From contig JBBAWX010000004.1 of assembly GCA_040396955.1 (NCBI GenBank), positions 1-64,000 on the forward strand: a stretch of 64,000 nt of DNA. The letters run 5' to 3'. Below, piece after piece: positions 53,785-63,595 of the stretch. Origin of the DNA: UBA965 sp040396955 (GTDB lineage Bacteria > Chloroflexota > Chloroflexia > Chloroflexales > Roseiflexaceae). Each line of letters starts with the position of its first letter. The first letter of the stretch is position 1. The notes below the pieces were generated by a model that was not told the DNA's origin, searched no databases, and saw only the letters and a program-made list of their open reading frames with translations. A program made the position numbers and the translations under genes.

Positions 53785-54975
53785 CTATGCGAAGAAATCC
53801 TTATCCTCGTCTGCCAAGTAGCGTTTGGCAGCAGGGACACGAAATGTGATGCCCAATCCGGGTGCATCCCATACGTCGACATAACTGTTCTTCACGATCG
53901 GATTAGGCAAGCCGTCGATGATGTCGTACCACCAGGCATGATTGGCCTTGGGGTACTCAAAGGCGATGAAGTTGCCCGGCAAGGTGGCGCATACATGCAC
54001 CAACGCCGCCAGCCCAATCAGACCATCGCCCGTGCCGTGTGGTGCCATCATGATGCCGTGCAGGTCGGCGTATTCGGTAATCCACTTGAGCTCGGCGAGA
54101 CCGCCCACGTCGAGCGGGTCGGGCCCGAGCACGTTGACCGCCTGGTTTTTGATGAGCTCGACGAAGTTTTGGCGCAAGTACATCTGCTCACCCGTGTGGA
54201 TGGGCGTGGTCGTTTGCGTGCTGATGTCGCGGTAGATGTGCGACAGCGTGTAAGGTGTGTAATCACCCGTCACCATGTCTTCGAGCCACATCAGGTGGTA
54301 GTCCTCGCAAGCCTTTGCGAAGCGCAGGGCATCGCTGGCCATGAAGCCGGGGCCGCAATCAAGGGCTAGCCCCACGCTGTCGCCCAGAGCATCTTTCATG
54401 GCTTCCACGCATTTGAGCGTGTGCTTGAAGCCAGCCGGCGTCATGAGTCCACGATTGGCATGCACGCCCACCGGCTGGATTTCGCCATAAAAGTAGTCGG
54501 GGATGGTGGTCGCCATCGGGCTGTGAAACGAAATCGGTTGCTTGAGAATCGAAAACTGCTCCGGCCACTCGCGGATTTTGAGCACGTTTTCCACATACTC
54601 CTCCGGCGATTGGGTCGGCATCGGGTAGCGATTGGTGGTGATGTAGGTGCGCACTTTGTCGCGCACTTTGCCACCCAGTAGCTTGTAGACGGGCAACCCG
54701 GCCGCCTTGCCGGCGATATCCCACAGCGCCACCTCGATGGCACTCACCGCCGCTCCCCACGGCTTGAACGCACCCATGCGCCGGATGCGCATCATCACCG
54801 CTTCCACATCGGTGGGGTCGGCGCCGATGATGAGATCGCGATAAAAGAGCACATGGGGCTTGAGGTACGGTTTATAAAATTCGGCTTGGCCGTAGCCGTC
54901 GATGCCAGCGTCGGTGGTAATGCGTACCACGGGGGAGCCCCCCATAATCGCACACCGCAGGTCGGTAATTTTCAT
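53785..54975 (-). CDS. Enolase-superfamily sugar-acid dehydratase (mandelate racemase/galactonate dehydratase-like), copy 2
   Basis: 396 residues. Active-site blocks are GLALDCGPGFMASDAL (metal Asp), MWLEDMVTGD (metal Glu), IHTGEQMYL (metal Glu) and MMAPHGTGDG (His). These are typical of acid-sugar dehydratases that remove water from aldonates. Substrate cannot be fixed from sequence. The ATG at 54975 follows GAAAGG. It lies 22 bases after a paralogue in the same orientation. Cys-poor, cytosolic. Confidence 0.86.
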   Translation of the reverse strand: MKITDLRCAIMGGSPVVRITTDAGIDGYGQAEFYKPYLKPHVLFYRDLIIGADPTDVEAVMMRIRRMGAFKPWGAAVSAIEVALWDIAGKAAGLPVYKLLGGKVRDKVRTYITTNRYPMPTQSPEEYVENVLKIREWPEQFSILKQPISFHSPMATTIPDYFYGEIQPVGVHANRGLMTPAGFKHTLKCVEAMKDALGDSVGLALDCGPGFMASDALRFAKACEDYHLMWLEDMVTGDYTPYTLSHIYRDISTQTTTPIHTGEQMYLRQNFVELIKNQAVNVLGPDPLDVGGLAELKWITEYADLHGIMMAPHGTGDGLIGLAALVHVCATLPGNFIAFEYPKANHAWWYDIIDGLPNPIVKNSYVDVWDAPGLGITFRVPAAKRYLADEDKDFFA

Positions 54976-54997
54976 GCTCGTGCCTTTCTGTGTCGCT

Positions 54998-56188
54998 TTA
55001 GTCAAAAAACTGCTTGTCTTCGCTGGTCAAGTACTTACGCGCTGCTGGCACGTTGAACGTCACACCGAGGCCCGGGCGATCCCACACGGCAATGTGGCTG
55101 TCGACCACAATCGGGTCGGGGAGCCCATCGACGATGTCGTACCACCACGGCTGCGTGGCTTTGGGGTACTCGAAGGCGATGTAGTTGCCGGGGAGTGTGG
55201 CAGATACCTGCACGAGTGCCGCCAGCCCCAGCAGCCCATCGCCCGTGCCGTGTGGCGCCATCATGATGCCGTGCAGGTCGGCGTATTCGGCAATCCACTT
55301 GAGCTCGGCGATGCCGCCCACGTCAAGTGGGTCGGGGCCAATCACGTTGACGGCTTGCTTTTCAATCAGCTCCACAAAGTGCTGACGCAAGTAGAGTTGC
55401 TCGCCGGTGTGAATGGGCGTGCTGGTCTGCATGGTAATGTCGCGGTAGACGTCGGCCTGGGTGTAGGGCACATAGTCGCCCGTAATCATGTCTTCGAGCC
55501 ACATCAGGTGGTAGTCTTCGCAGGCTTTGGCCAGGCGCAGGGCATCGCTGGCGACCAGCCCGGGGCCACAATCGAGGGCCAACCCGATGCGGTCGCCGAG
55601 CGCTTTTTTCATGGCGTCGATACAGGCCATGGTATGGCGAAAGCCCTGCTCGGTCATCAGGCCACGGTTGGGGTGGCGCCCGATGCGGTGGATTTCGCCG
55701 TAGTAGTAGTTGGGCACGTCGTACATCATCGGGCTGTGAAACGAAATTGCCTGCTTGATAATCGAAAATTTCTCGGGGGATTCGGCCATCTTGAGCACGT
55801 TTTCGGCATACGATTCAGGCGATTGATCGGGCATGGGGAAGCGCACTGCGCCGTTGTAGACGCGCACCTTATCGCGCACTTTGCCGCCGAGTAACTTGTA
55901 CACGGGCACGCCAGCCGCCTTGCCGGCGATGTCCCACAACGCCATTTCGATGGCGCTGACCGCCGCCCCCCATGGTTTGAATGACCCCATGCGCCGGATG
56001 CGCATCATCACCGCTTCGACGTTGGTGGGGTCGGCGCCGATGAGGTAGTCGCGATAAAACAGCACGTGTGGTTTGAGAAACGGCTTCCACGATTCGACCT
56101 GGCCGTAGCCGTCGATGCCTTCATCCGTGGTAATCCGCACCACCGGGTAATCGCCGATGATTGCACAGCGCAGGTCAGTAATCTGCAT
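54998..56188 (-). CDS. Enolase-superfamily sugar-acid dehydratase, copy 1
   Basis: 396 residues, the same length as the downstream copy and alike over almost the whole chain: GLALDCGPGLVASDAL, MWLEDMITGD, IHTGEQLYL, MMAPHGTGDG. The clearest differences are in the capping segment near residues 110-165 (VYNGAVRFPMPDQS against TYITTNRYPMPTQS, then YDVPNYYYGEIHRIGRHP against TTIPDYFYGEIQPVGVHA). The capping region sets substrate choice in this superfamily. So the pair may have diverged in substrate. ATG at 56188 follows AAGGA. Confidence 0.86.
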   Translation of the reverse strand: MQITDLRCAIIGDYPVVRITTDEGIDGYGQVESWKPFLKPHVLFYRDYLIGADPTNVEAVMMRIRRMGSFKPWGAAVSAIEMALWDIAGKAAGVPVYKLLGGKVRDKVRVYNGAVRFPMPDQSPESYAENVLKMAESPEKFSIIKQAISFHSPMMYDVPNYYYGEIHRIGRHPNRGLMTEQGFRHTMACIDAMKKALGDRIGLALDCGPGLVASDALRLAKACEDYHLMWLEDMITGDYVPYTQADVYRDITMQTSTPIHTGEQLYLRQHFVELIEKQAVNVIGPDPLDVGGIAELKWIAEYADLHGIMMAPHGTGDGLLGLAALVQVSATLPGNYIAFEYPKATQPWWYDIVDGLPDPIVVDSHIAVWDRPGLGVTFNVPAARKYLTSEDKQFFD

Positions 56189-56385
56189 GCCACATCCTTG
56201 TGTTATTGAAAACAGATTCGTGTACCTGTATGATAGCATACCGTTTGTGTTGGTGATTTGGTCGGTATGCGCACTGCCCGTGTACGGTGTGATGCCGGGA
56301 AGTGTGCTATGATTGCGTCGCACCACAATGCATTACTCCATAGCAGCCGACCATTCGTACATATGTGCCTAGAAAGGGTACTTCC

Positions 56386-57276
56386 ATGGTTGCACCAGTC
56401 ATCGACATTCAGCGGCTCACAAAGACATTTGGCCGTTTCAACGCTCTCGATCATTTTGATATGCTGGTACAACCCGGTGAAGTGCATGCCTTTTTGGGTC
56501 CAAATGGTGCCGGCAAAACCACCACGCTCCGCATTCTATTGGGGCTCCTCCGCGCCAATAGTGGTCATGTCGCACTTTTCGGTGGCGACCCATGGTGTGA
56601 CGCCGTGGCCTTGCATCGCCGCCTCGTCTATGTCCCCGGTGATGTGGCACTCTGGCCGCAACTTACCGGTGGTGAAGCCATTGACGTCTTGACGCACTTG
56701 CATGGCAGCATTGATCGCCGACGTCAAGCCGACCTCATCGAACAATTCGCACTCGACGTGCGCAAACCCTGTCACACCTACTCCAAGGGAAATCGCCAAA
56801 AAGTGGCGTTGATTGCCGCTCTGGCCTGCGACGTAGAGCTGTTGGTGCTAGATGAGCCTACGTCTGGGCTTGACCCACTAATGGAGTTGGTGTTTCGCGA
56901 GCACATCCAGGCAGCGCATCGCCGCGGAGCAACGGTCTTGTTGTCGAGCCACATTCTGAGTGAGGTCGAGCAGTTGTGCCAGCGCGTGACCATTGTGCGT
57001 AATGGTCGCCGGGTGGCACATGGCACATTGGCCGAATTACGCACCATGACCACGTCACAACTCGTGGCACATGTGCCAATACCCATCGACATGTCACCGA
57101 TCATTGGCGTCAGTGATGTCGTGCAACAGGGTGAGACGCTCCGGTGTCGGGTCACGAGTGCCGCCATGCCGCATGTCCTCACGTTGCTTGGCGCAGTGGG
57201 GGTCACGCAGATCACCATTCACCCACCAACGCTCGAAGAAATCTTCATGAGCCACTACCAAACCAACGAGGTGTAG
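56386..57276 (+). CDS. ABC-2-type exporter ATP-binding protein
   Basis: 296 residues. Walker A is GPNGAGKTT (about 39-47), the signature is YSKGNRQKVALIAAL (a common variant in drug exporters), Walker B is LLVLDEPTSGLDP, and the switch His is in SSHIL. A C-terminal domain of about 80 residues follows. The ATG at 56386 follows GAAAGGG. The permease gene begins two bases after its stop. Together they export an unknown compound or act in resistance. Confidence 0.9.
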   Translation: MVAPVIDIQRLTKTFGRFNALDHFDMLVQPGEVHAFLGPNGAGKTTTLRILLGLLRANSGHVALFGGDPWCDAVALHRRLVYVPGDVALWPQLTGGEAIDVLTHLHGSIDRRRQADLIEQFALDVRKPCHTYSKGNRQKVALIAALACDVELLVLDEPTSGLDPLMELVFREHIQAAHRRGATVLLSSHILSEVEQLCQRVTIVRNGRRVAHGTLAELRTMTTSQLVAHVPIPIDMSPIIGVSDVVQQGETLRCRVTSAAMPHVLTLLGAVGVTQITIHPPTLEEIFMSHYQTNEV

Positions 57277-57278
57277 CC

Positions 57279-58865
57279 ATGCGTGCCGATGTCGCTGTGC
57301 TTTTGCGTTTGTTGTGGCGCCGTGATCGCCTACGTAGTATGGTCTGGATAAGCGTGTTGTCGTTGTTTGTGGTGGCCACGGCAGTCGGCATGAAAGACCT
57401 TTTTCCAGATACTGAATCCCGTCGTACCTTTGCCCTGCTTGCTGAATCGAATCCGTCACAGATGGGCTTGTTGGGGCATGTGTACAGCGACTCCATTGGT
57501 GGTCTCGTCGCTTGGCGCGTCTCCGCGTTTGCCCTGTTTGTCGGGCTATTTGCCGTGTTCACGATGACACGCCATAGTCAGGCACTCGAAGAGGGTGGTC
57601 AGCTCGAACTGCTGCTCAGTCAGCCCATGCACCGCCTGTTGCCGTGGCGCATGGCCATTGTCTGGAGCATGCTTAATGTGGGGGTATTGGCCATTGTTTT
57701 CGTGTTCATTCTCATTGGTCAGGGGTTTGCATGGGCCTCCGCCCTGTTATTCGGGGTTTCATTTGTGCTGGATGGATGGGTTATGACTGCGGTGACCGCA
57801 CTTGTCAGCAACATCAGTCAGCGAGCCCGCACCGTGAATGCCGTGGCTGCGGGCATCATGGTGACCGGATTTTTCATCAATGTGCGTGCTAATTTGGGTG
57901 TCGATTGGTTGCGCTGGGGTTCGCCCATTGTGTGGATTCAACGTACGCAACCGTTTGCCGGAGAGTACTGGTGGCCTGTTGCTATTGCGCTGCTGCTTGT
58001 GGCAGTACTGTGGTGGGGTGCCGACGTCATTGCCCGGCGTCGTGAATACGGTGTCAGTCTCTTGGCGCCCCATGCCGGTGTGGCACAGGCGTCGCCCATG
58101 CTTCTGCGTGCCTGGGGATTGTGGTGGGTGCAACAACGCACGAGTATTGTGGCCTGGTGGGGGGCCGTGGGGCTGTTGGGCGTGTTTTTGGCAGGGCTTG
58201 GCCAAAGTATGGAGCAACAATTCCGCACCAGCGAACAACTCGTGGGCATCATGCAGATGCTCGGTCATGCGCAAGACATGACACTGGCCTATTTGGCATT
58301 CATGCATCTCATTGTTGCATTTGCTGCTGCTGCGGCTGGCTTGCAGGTCATCGCTACGATGCGTGGCCACGAACTGCGCGGTTTATTGGAGCCGTTGTGC
58401 GCCGGGATACGCTCGCGGACGCACATCTACGTGGTGGCATGGCTTGGGAGCATGCTCACTGCGCTTGGGGTGATGCTTGGGTATGCCATTGCCATCGGTT
58501 TGGCGCACCAGCTCACGATACCGACATCTACCATTACCGTGTATGACTCAGTGGCGAGTATGCTGGTGTATGTGCCAGCCATGACCTGCATGGTGTCGTT
58601 GGGGTGGTTGGTGTATGCCGGTGCTCCGCGCGTGTTTGCCCTCATCTGGATCTGGTTTGTTGCTAACATCGCAGTGACATGGTTCAACGATATGTGGGGG
58701 CTCTCCCCCGCAGTAACGCAGTGGTTTCCGTTTTATGATATGCCCAGCCTGTTTGCACAGATGCCGTGGCAACCCGAAGACGCACTTCCGGCAACTCTCG
58801 TCGCCCTCTGTGCTTCGCTGGGGGCATGGTGGCTCTGGCGTCGCCGAGATCTCATCTATGCATGA
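57279..58865 (+). CDS. ABC-2-type exporter permease (long, duplicated)
   Basis: 528 residues with about twelve membrane helices, arranged as two six-helix halves. Sequence like EEGGQLELLLSQPMHRLL in the first cytoplasmic loop is typical of TnrB2/tetronasin-type exporters (LLRLLWRRDRLR at the N-terminus, ISQRARTVNA mid-way). It forms the membrane part of the exporter with the ATPase upstream. The frame open further upstream (to 57144) overlaps the ATPase and is not used. Confidence 0.85.
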   Translation: MRADVAVLLRLLWRRDRLRSMVWISVLSLFVVATAVGMKDLFPDTESRRTFALLAESNPSQMGLLGHVYSDSIGGLVAWRVSAFALFVGLFAVFTMTRHSQALEEGGQLELLLSQPMHRLLPWRMAIVWSMLNVGVLAIVFVFILIGQGFAWASALLFGVSFVLDGWVMTAVTALVSNISQRARTVNAVAAGIMVTGFFINVRANLGVDWLRWGSPIVWIQRTQPFAGEYWWPVAIALLLVAVLWWGADVIARRREYGVSLLAPHAGVAQASPMLLRAWGLWWVQQRTSIVAWWGAVGLLGVFLAGLGQSMEQQFRTSEQLVGIMQMLGHAQDMTLAYLAFMHLIVAFAAAAAGLQVIATMRGHELRGLLEPLCAGIRSRTHIYVVAWLGSMLTALGVMLGYAIAIGLAHQLTIPTSTITVYDSVASMLVYVPAMTCMVSLGWLVYAGAPRVFALIWIWFVANIAVTWFNDMWGLSPAVTQWFPFYDMPSLFAQMPWQPEDALPATLVALCASLGAWWLWRRRDLIYA

Positions 58866-58908
58866 GTTCCAGGCAGTTTACTTCATTTCGATGCGTCGTT
58901 TCGTCATT

Positions 58909-58935
58909 GTATAGTCATATACTATATAACTATAC
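58909..58935. promoter_or_regulatory. AT-rich inverted repeat upstream of the propeller lipoprotein
   Basis: GTATAGT (58909-58915) and ACTATAC (58929-58935) flank TATACT/TATA-like cores. It could be an operator over a -10 region; there is no adjacent regulator. Confidence 0.4.
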
Positions 58936-58956
58936 GATTCAACAAGGAACAACAAG

Positions 58957-61158
58957 ATGCGGCTCCTTACTGCTCAAAAGTATGTGCTCCTGTTCGTGTG
59001 CCTGAGTCTCCTGATTGCCTGTGGGATGCCACAGGTACAACAACCGACCGTCGGTGATAACCCACCACCCAATCCGGAAGGCAACCCACCACCCAATCCG
59101 GAAGGCAACCCACCACCCAATCCNNNNNNNNNNNNNNNNNNNNNNNNNNNNNNNNNNNNNNNNNNNNNNNNNNNNNNNNNNNNNNNNNNNNNNNNNNNNN
59201 NNNNNNNNNNNNNNNNNNNNNNNCCCAATCCACCGGGCCAACCGGGTCCAAACAACGCAGGTGGTGGCCAGAACGGTAACGAGGTGATGTCACGAGAAAC
59301 CGGTATGCAATACGCCGTTGCCACGACTGCGCCACAGGGGCAACTTGTGACCGGTCAAAAGGCAAGTATTGTGCTCAATGCCTTTGGTTTCAACCAAAGC
59401 GGTGGAGCGTTGTCGTTGGATCATCCGGCTGGCGTGTATGCTGATGGTGAGCGTTTATTTGTGGCAGATCGTGGGAATCACCGCGTATTAATTTGGAACA
59501 CACTGCCCACTGCCAACGTGCCTCCCGATGTTGTCATCGGGCAACCCGACATGCAAAGTAACGTGAGCGGCGACGGGCTGGCATCCATGAACTGGCCGAG
59601 TGTGGTGCGGAGCGACGGGCAACGGTTGTTTGTGGCTGATACCAACAACAATCGTGTGCTGGTGTGGAACCGCATTCCCACGCAAAACGGTCAGCCAGCC
59701 GATTATGCCATCACCGCCAAAAACCTACAGTGGCCCTGGGGTCTATGGACCGATGGGCAGACGCTGATGGTATCGGGGACACGTACGGCTCAGGTGCTGG
59801 TATGGCGGAGTATTCCCACGGGGGCAAGTGAGCCCGATTTTGTGCTTACGGCGGCTGGCAAATTCGGCACGCCGCGCACGATTACCAGCGATGGCACCTT
59901 TCTCATGGTTGGTGATCACAACGCCAAAGATCCCAATTCAGCGAATGGGCAAGGGGCATTTGTCTGGAACACGTTCCCGAGTGATGATGCACCGTACGAT
60001 TTTTTGATGACTGACCCCAAAGACGCCCATGGGGCATGGCTCCAGGGAGCGCTCACCCCCCAAGGGCAGTTGCTGGCACTCGGTGTCACCTTGCATATAT
60101 GGCAGAGTGCACCGACCACCGCCACCGATGCCCCCGACGTATCGCTGGATTTCAAGCATGATGGGGGCGATGGTGCCGATGTTGCCATTGCGGGCGATTT
60201 AGTCTATGTATCGCTCTACAATGGCGATCGTGTACTCATCTACGATGGTATTCCCACCACTGCGGCAGATCAACCCATTGCTGCGCTTGGCAGTGATGAT
60301 ATCCGTACCAATCCGATGCGTGCCGATTACCACATCAACAATCCGCAGCCGTACACCGATGGTCAGCATTTGGTGGTGGTGTCGGATTTTGATCGCATGA
60401 TGCACATCTACCGGTCCATCCCGGATGTCTCCAATGCCGCCCCCGACATCGTCTATACGCTCCCCGAATCGACCTGGGATGGCGAGTTGTACGATGGCAC
60501 GTTGCTCCTCGCTGGTCGGGCTTTGTACGTATGGCGCAGTCTCCCCCTCAACGGTGAAAAACCCGACGTCATGATACGTCGCACCAAAGACTTTGAGTTT
60601 CGCGATGTCCGCGGTGTCGCATATGACGGCACCTACACATACCTGGCCGATCGTGACGGTAATCGCATCTTGATCTATGAGGGGATTCCCGATGAAAACA
60701 GCAGTGCGGTGGCCAGTGTCGCAGTGCCACAGCCGACCCGTTTATCGACCGATGGCACCTATCTCGCAGTGGCATCCACCGAAGGCGGCCCGGGTGGATC
60801 GGTAACGGTGTGGCGCAACGCCGACATGTTGAGTGGTGCCCCGGGCACGCTGGTAGGGCGTGGCGAGGGGATCCGCATGAATTTGCCCCAACATGCACTG
60901 GTTGCCAACGGCAGGTTGTTTGTCGGTGATACCGGCTTTCATCGCGTGCAAATCTGGAATTCGTTGGAGCACGCCATCAACGATCAGGCTCCCGATATCG
61001 TGGTCGGTGCGTCACAGGTCGATGTGATTCCCGCTAGTGAGCAAAACGGCCAAGATACGCTCTCATGGCCGGCCTGTCTGGCATTCGATGGTAGCTACTT
61101 GTGGGTGGGTGGGTTTAAGTTCAACCATCGCTTGCTACGTTTTGATGTGCAACCGTGA
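58957..61158 (+). CDS. Beta-propeller (NHL-type) lipoprotein with Pro-rich linker, interrupted by a gap
   Basis: About 733 codons as drawn, including the gap. A lipoprotein signal (LSLLIACG, Cys near 23) is followed by a repeated linker of unit NPPPNPEG, broken by Ns, then NPPGQPGPN. From about residue 150 come many blades with repeats such as GVYADGERLFVADRGNHRVLIWN and LFVADTNNNRVLVWN. It is an outer-face, peptidoglycan-spanning lipoprotein that probably binds sugars or proteins. The linker length is unknown because of the gap. ATG at 58957 follows AAGGAAC. The GH38-like gene begins 16 bases downstream. Confidence 0.82.
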   Translation: MRLLTAQKYVLLFVCLSLLIACGMPQVQQPTVGDNPPPNPEGNPPPNPEGNPPPNXXXXXXXXXXXXXXXXXXXXXXXXXXXXXXXXXXPNPPGQPGPNNAGGGQNGNEVMSRETGMQYAVATTAPQGQLVTGQKASIVLNAFGFNQSGGALSLDHPAGVYADGERLFVADRGNHRVLIWNTLPTANVPPDVVIGQPDMQSNVSGDGLASMNWPSVVRSDGQRLFVADTNNNRVLVWNRIPTQNGQPADYAITAKNLQWPWGLWTDGQTLMVSGTRTAQVLVWRSIPTGASEPDFVLTAAGKFGTPRTITSDGTFLMVGDHNAKDPNSANGQGAFVWNTFPSDDAPYDFLMTDPKDAHGAWLQGALTPQGQLLALGVTLHIWQSAPTTATDAPDVSLDFKHDGGDGADVAIAGDLVYVSLYNGDRVLIYDGIPTTAADQPIAALGSDDIRTNPMRADYHINNPQPYTDGQHLVVVSDFDRMMHIYRSIPDVSNAAPDIVYTLPESTWDGELYDGTLLLAGRALYVWRSLPLNGEKPDVMIRRTKDFEFRDVRGVAYDGTYTYLADRDGNRILIYEGIPDENSSAVASVAVPQPTRLSTDGTYLAVASTEGGPGGSVTVWRNADMLSGAPGTLVGRGEGIRMNLPQHALVANGRLFVGDTGFHRVQIWNSLEHAINDQAPDIVVGASQVDVIPASEQNGQDTLSWPACLAFDGSYLWVGGFKFNHRLLRFDVQP
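59059..59123 (+). repeat. 24-bp tandem repeat (unit NPPPNPEG)
   Basis: Unit starts AACCCACCACCC and is 24 bases: copies at 59059-59082 and 59083-59106, and a partial one at 59107-59123 up to the gap. The repeat explains why the assembly broke here. Confidence 0.9.
59124..59223. other. Assembly gap (100 Ns) within the repeat
   Basis: Exactly 100 Ns inside a tandem-repeat linker. True copy number is unknown. Confidence 0.95.
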
Positions 61159-61174
61159 TGAAATGGAGGTGGTG

Positions 61175-63583
61175 ATGTCTCAGCCGTTTACCATGTTTGT
61201 GATGCAGTCAGCTCACACCGATATCGGCTACACGCATCCACAAGAGCAAATTGCCGACATGTACCTTGAGCACTACGACACGGTGCTGGAGTTGTGCCGG
61301 GCGACCGCTGATGCGCCGGAGGCACAACGATTTAAATGGACGTGTGAGACCTTTTGGCAGGTTGAGCACTATCTGCGCTACCGAGCACACCGCCTCCCCG
61401 AGTTTTTGCACTATGTGCGACGTGGGCAAATCGAAGTGACTGCCAGTTATTTGCATTTCACCGATCTCATCGATGCCGACGCCTATGCGCAGAGTTTTGA
61501 TGCGGCGGTGGCGTTTGCACGTGAGCACGACATTCCCCTCAAAAGTGCCATGCATGCCGACATCAACGGGTGGTCGTGGGCGCTCCCAGATGCCCTACAG
61601 GCCCGCAACATCCCCTACTACTGTAGCATGGTGCACATCGACAGTGGCACGGATCCGCTCGGGGTACGCGGCTCGGTGCACTACATGTGGACCAAAGAGT
61701 TTGGCGGCTACATCGACCCACAGGCGCCCATTCGTGTGCCACAGCTCCATCGGTGGCAGGGGGCGGGTGGTGGCGAGGTGTTGCACTGGCTCAATGAGCA
61801 CTACCTGCTGGGCAACGTGCTGGGCATTTCGAGCCCGCAGGGGTTTCATGCCGATAAAACGCGCTATTTCACCGAAACCGACCAGCTGACCGTCGATGAT
61901 TTGTATCAGCGCGCCTGTGTGGAGGTGCCCGCCTACCTGGCGCGAGTGCAGGCGAGTGGCTACCCGCATGCCGCCATGTTGCTGAGCACGGGTGGGTTCT
62001 ATGTCGACAACAGCCCGCCCGACGGGCGGTGGTTGGGCGTCATTGAGCGCTGGAACGCCAATCACACCGACATCGTGATGCGCAGTGCCACCCTCAGCGA
62101 GTGGTTTGACTGGATTACCGCGCATGATGCGCACCCACCTCAGTATCGTGCCGCATGGCCCGATCATTGGGCGCACGGCTTGGGTTCCATGACTGCAGCC
62201 ATCGGCCAAGCGCGTCGCAGTCAGCGGCGGAGGGCTGGGGTCGGTGCCGTGGTTGCCGAAAGCGGAGATGCACTCGCACAGCAATACCTCGACCAGGCCA
62301 TGAACCACGAGCGTTTTGCTCTGGAGCATACGTTTAATGCGTGGTTGACGACGGCGCGTCCAGCGGCGTCGGTGGTGGCCTTTCAACAGGCCTTCAAAGA
62401 GCTCCATTTTCATCGCACCGAGTTGATGCTCGACGAAGCGGCTGCGCGTGCGTTGCGGGTCATTCACCCACGGCGATCTGCGCCCACCTTGGTGGTAGAT
62501 GTGCCCGTGGCTGATGCGCTGGTACATTTTGGGGCAGGCGATGTGCCCCTTGATCAGGCCACCCAGGTACTCCGGAGTGGTGATGGTCGCGAGGTGCCCT
62601 TTCAGCGTAGTCATAGTGGGTTGCCCGCCTTCGTCTGTCAACTTATCGGATTTCGTCCAGGGCGATATCAATTTACGCTGGAGCCCAAAAGCGCAACCGC
62701 CCCCATTTCTGGTGAATCGGCCACGCTACGTCTGCACAACGCCGATTGGGAGTTGCACCTCGATGCCACCACGGGTGGGTTATCTCGCTTCGTCGATCGA
62801 CACATTCAGCACGATTGGGTGGCGACGCATCAGCGCACATTTGGGCAAATGGTGCATGAGCAGGTCGTGCATCCACAAGGGCGTCAGGCAGTGAGTACCA
62901 TGGCCATGCTGAAAAGTTGGGGGGTGGCCGGGCCGTTGTTGGCTGCCTACCCCGATGAACACATTTCTACCCAGAGTGTGCCTCATCTGACACGCATGGC
63001 ACAGCGGACAACGGGATCGGTCTTTGATGCGTTGATTTGGCATGGTGCCAGCGAGCGCCTCGGCAAATTGCGCACTGAGTGGCGCCTCTATCATCATGGT
63101 GGCTTGGTTGAGCTCCACATGGAGTGGGATAAGGTGTGGAGTGATATGCCCGAGGCCGTGTACGTGGCCTTCCCCTTCAATGCGCCTGATGCCATGCTCC
63201 AACTCGAAAGCAGTGGTGGCTTCTTTACGCCGGGGTCGCATGCCGAAGGCGGGCAAATCCCCGGTACGTGTAATCGTTATTACACGGTTCAGCGGGCGGC
63301 CACTATCGGCAATAAAAACGACCACACCCTGATTTGGGCGCCGCTTGATGCGCCACTAGTGATGCCCAACGAGGTGCTGTTTACACGGTGGGAAGTGGCG
63401 CCATGGCAGTGGAATGGCCTGTTGGCCTCCATGCCCGTCAATCATTACTGGCATACCAATTTTCCCACCAGCCAACGTGGACCAATCATGCTCCGCTATT
63501 TGTTTGCGAGTAGCCGTGGTGCACACACGCGTGATGCGGCGCTTGCCAATCTCATGCCGTACGAGGCGCTTGGGTGGCGGTAA
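61175..63583 (+). CDS. GH38-like alpha-mannosidase
   Basis: 802 residues. The N-terminus has the metal motif SAHTDIGYTHP (HTD) at about 9-19. AMHADINGWSWALPDAL (near 125) fits the nucleophile-bearing Asp block of GH38. A C-terminal beta domain has VYVAFPFNAP and GGQIPGTCNRYYTVQRAA. GH38 enzymes are zinc-dependent retaining alpha-mannosidases; family members with other specificities exist. No signal peptide is seen, so it acts in the cytosol. ATG at 61175 has GGAGG five bases before it; the frame upstream overlaps the propeller gene. Confidence 0.72.
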   Translation: MSQPFTMFVMQSAHTDIGYTHPQEQIADMYLEHYDTVLELCRATADAPEAQRFKWTCETFWQVEHYLRYRAHRLPEFLHYVRRGQIEVTASYLHFTDLIDADAYAQSFDAAVAFAREHDIPLKSAMHADINGWSWALPDALQARNIPYYCSMVHIDSGTDPLGVRGSVHYMWTKEFGGYIDPQAPIRVPQLHRWQGAGGGEVLHWLNEHYLLGNVLGISSPQGFHADKTRYFTETDQLTVDDLYQRACVEVPAYLARVQASGYPHAAMLLSTGGFYVDNSPPDGRWLGVIERWNANHTDIVMRSATLSEWFDWITAHDAHPPQYRAAWPDHWAHGLGSMTAAIGQARRSQRRRAGVGAVVAESGDALAQQYLDQAMNHERFALEHTFNAWLTTARPAASVVAFQQAFKELHFHRTELMLDEAAARALRVIHPRRSAPTLVVDVPVADALVHFGAGDVPLDQATQVLRSGDGREVPFQRSHSGLPAFVCQLIGFRPGRYQFTLEPKSATAPISGESATLRLHNADWELHLDATTGGLSRFVDRHIQHDWVATHQRTFGQMVHEQVVHPQGRQAVSTMAMLKSWGVAGPLLAAYPDEHISTQSVPHLTRMAQRTTGSVFDALIWHGASERLGKLRTEWRLYHHGGLVELHMEWDKVWSDMPEAVYVAFPFNAPDAMLQLESSGGFFTPGSHAEGGQIPGTCNRYYTVQRAATIGNKNDHTLIWAPLDAPLVMPNEVLFTRWEVAPWQWNGLLASMPVNHYWHTNFPTSQRGPIMLRYLFASSRGAHTRDAALANLMPYEALGWR

Positions 63584-63595
63584 GGAGGGAACACC

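Noticed and set aside
59059..59223. Possible CRISPR array at the 24-bp repeat
   Set aside because: Repeats are directly adjacent with no spacers, are in frame and encode a Pro-rich linker. No cas genes are present.
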